A stretch of DNA of 5,978 nt from an uncultured Eubacteriales bacterium (GTDB lineage: Bacteria; Bacillota; Clostridia; Lachnospirales; Anaerotignaceae): the NCBI GenBank assembly GCA_902406135.1, contig CABPCX010000124.1, forward strand, positions 1 through 5,978. Direction: 5' to 3'. Shown piece by piece: positions 5,548-5,978 of the stretch. The notes below the pieces were generated by a model. That model saw only the letters and a program-made list of their open reading frames with translations. It was not told the DNA's origin and ran no database searches. The number at the start of each line of letters is the position of its first letter. Position 1 is the first letter of the stretch. The position numbers were made by a program, and so were the translations under genes.

Positions 5548-5555
5548 GGGCAAGT

Positions 5556-5569
5556 AACCGCAGACGGTT
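5556..5569 (+). promoter_or_regulatory. Small hairpin just before the polA ribosome binding site
   Basis: AACCG (5556-5560) pairs with CGGTT (5565-5569) around the loop CAGA, ending 2 nt before GGAGG (5572-5576). It leaves the ribosome site free as drawn. A regulatory role is speculative. Confidence 0.3.
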
Positions 5570-5583
5570 TTGGAGGATACAAA

Positions 5584-5978
5584 ATGGCGGAAAAATTAAT
5601 GATAATAGATGGAAACAGTATAGTTAACAGAGCCTTTTACGGCGTGCCCCTGCTTACGGATTCAGAGGGAAGATATACAAACGGCGTATACGGCTTTTTA
5701 AACATATTTTTTAAACTTTTTGATGAGGAAAATCCGGATTATGTAGGAGTGGCCTTCGATATGCACGCTCCCACATTCAGGCATAAAATGTTTTCGGACT
5801 ATAAGGGCACAAGAAAAGGAATGCCTGAGGAATTAAGAGGGCAGATGCCTATTCTTAAAGAAGTGCTTAAATCAATGAATATAGTCTGTTTTGAGATGGA
5901 AGGCTATGAAGCTGACGACATTCTGGGAACCCTTGCAAAACGAGGAGAAGAAAAGGGACTTTTAACAACGGTTATTTC
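5584..5978 (+). CDS. polA: DNA polymerase I, N-terminal 5'-3' exonuclease part (partial)
   Basis: The 131 complete codons present encode the start of the 5' nuclease (FEN-like) domain of DNA polymerase I, which removes RNA primers and damaged DNA in replication and repair. Visible landmarks: MIIDGNSIVNRAFYG (6-20, metal ligand Asp9), GVAFD (55-59, Asp59), the basic YKGTRKGMP (73-81) that contacts the DNA arch, and GYEADDILGTLA (107-118) with metal-binding Glu109, Asp111 and Asp112. The ATG follows GGAGG by 7 nt. The window ends within the domain, so it is not possible to say whether the proofreading domain is active or lost; the full protein would be near 880 residues. A stand-alone 5' nuclease of about 300 residues is a possible alternative, but the N-terminus reads as PolA. 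It is divergent from the lipoprotein gene. Confidence 0.93.
   Translation, partial: MAEKLMIIDGNSIVNRAFYGVPLLTDSEGRYTNGVYGFLNIFFKLFDEENPDYVGVAFDMHAPTFRHKMFSDYKGTRKGMPEELRGQMPILKEVLKSMNIVCFEMEGYEADDILGTLAKRGEEKGLLTTVI

Noticed and set aside
5307..5583. TPP, S-box or other known riboswitch between the lipoprotein gene and polA
   Set aside because: None of the conserved motifs of these classes was found on either strand; only small inverted repeats are present.

Overview
The window looks like chromosomal core sequence from a low-GC, endospore-forming member of the Bacillota, most likely class Clostridia. The signs are an SspF-like alpha/beta-type small acid-soluble spore protein, strong AGGAGG-type ribosome binding sites, AT-rich intergenic DNA with sigma-A-like promoters, heavy use of AGA and ATA codons, and a redox Hsp33 of the Gram-positive type. 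No mobile element, CRISPR array, tRNA, rRNA or phage gene is visible.

Layout, left to right. (1) Positions 1-1643, minus strand: asd (aspartate-semialdehyde dehydrogenase) followed by dapA (4-hydroxy-tetrahydrodipicolinate synthase, cut by the window edge). These are consecutive steps leading from aspartyl phosphate into lysine, diaminopimelate and, in sporulating cells, dipicolinate. A near-consensus sigma-A promoter lies upstream of asd, with a 12-bp perfect palindrome over its -10 box. A weaker internal promoter candidate precedes dapA. (2) Positions 1884-2075, plus strand: the small SspF-like spore protein gene, with a possible forespore (sigma-G/F-like) promoter, divergent from asd. (3) Positions 2155-4276, plus strand: a three-gene operon of a YqeM-like SAM methyltransferase, hslO (Hsp33) and a Nudix hydrolase. 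It is driven by a TTGAAA-N17-TATAAT promoter and ends in a GC-rich hairpin terminator whose stem contains the last codons of the Nudix gene. (4) Positions 4293-5306, minus strand: a lipoprotein of the NMT1/SsuA-like ABC substrate-binding class, convergent with the operon and without transporter partners in the window. (5) Positions 5584-5978, plus strand: the 5' end of polA (DNA polymerase I, 5'-3' exonuclease domain), divergent from the lipoprotein gene and preceded by a leader of about 100 nt with small inverted repeats.

Functional links: asd and dapA form a clear biosynthetic unit. The spore protein gene next to them may be coincidence, although dipicolinate made through DapA and these DNA-binding proteins both protect the spore core. 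The methyltransferase-hslO-Nudix operon has a stress or housekeeping flavour, but only Hsp33 has a firm function. I see no convincing undescribed multi-gene system. The points most worth a second look are the promoter-overlapping inverted repeats, the basic-tailed spore protein, the unpartnered lipoprotein and the polA leader.
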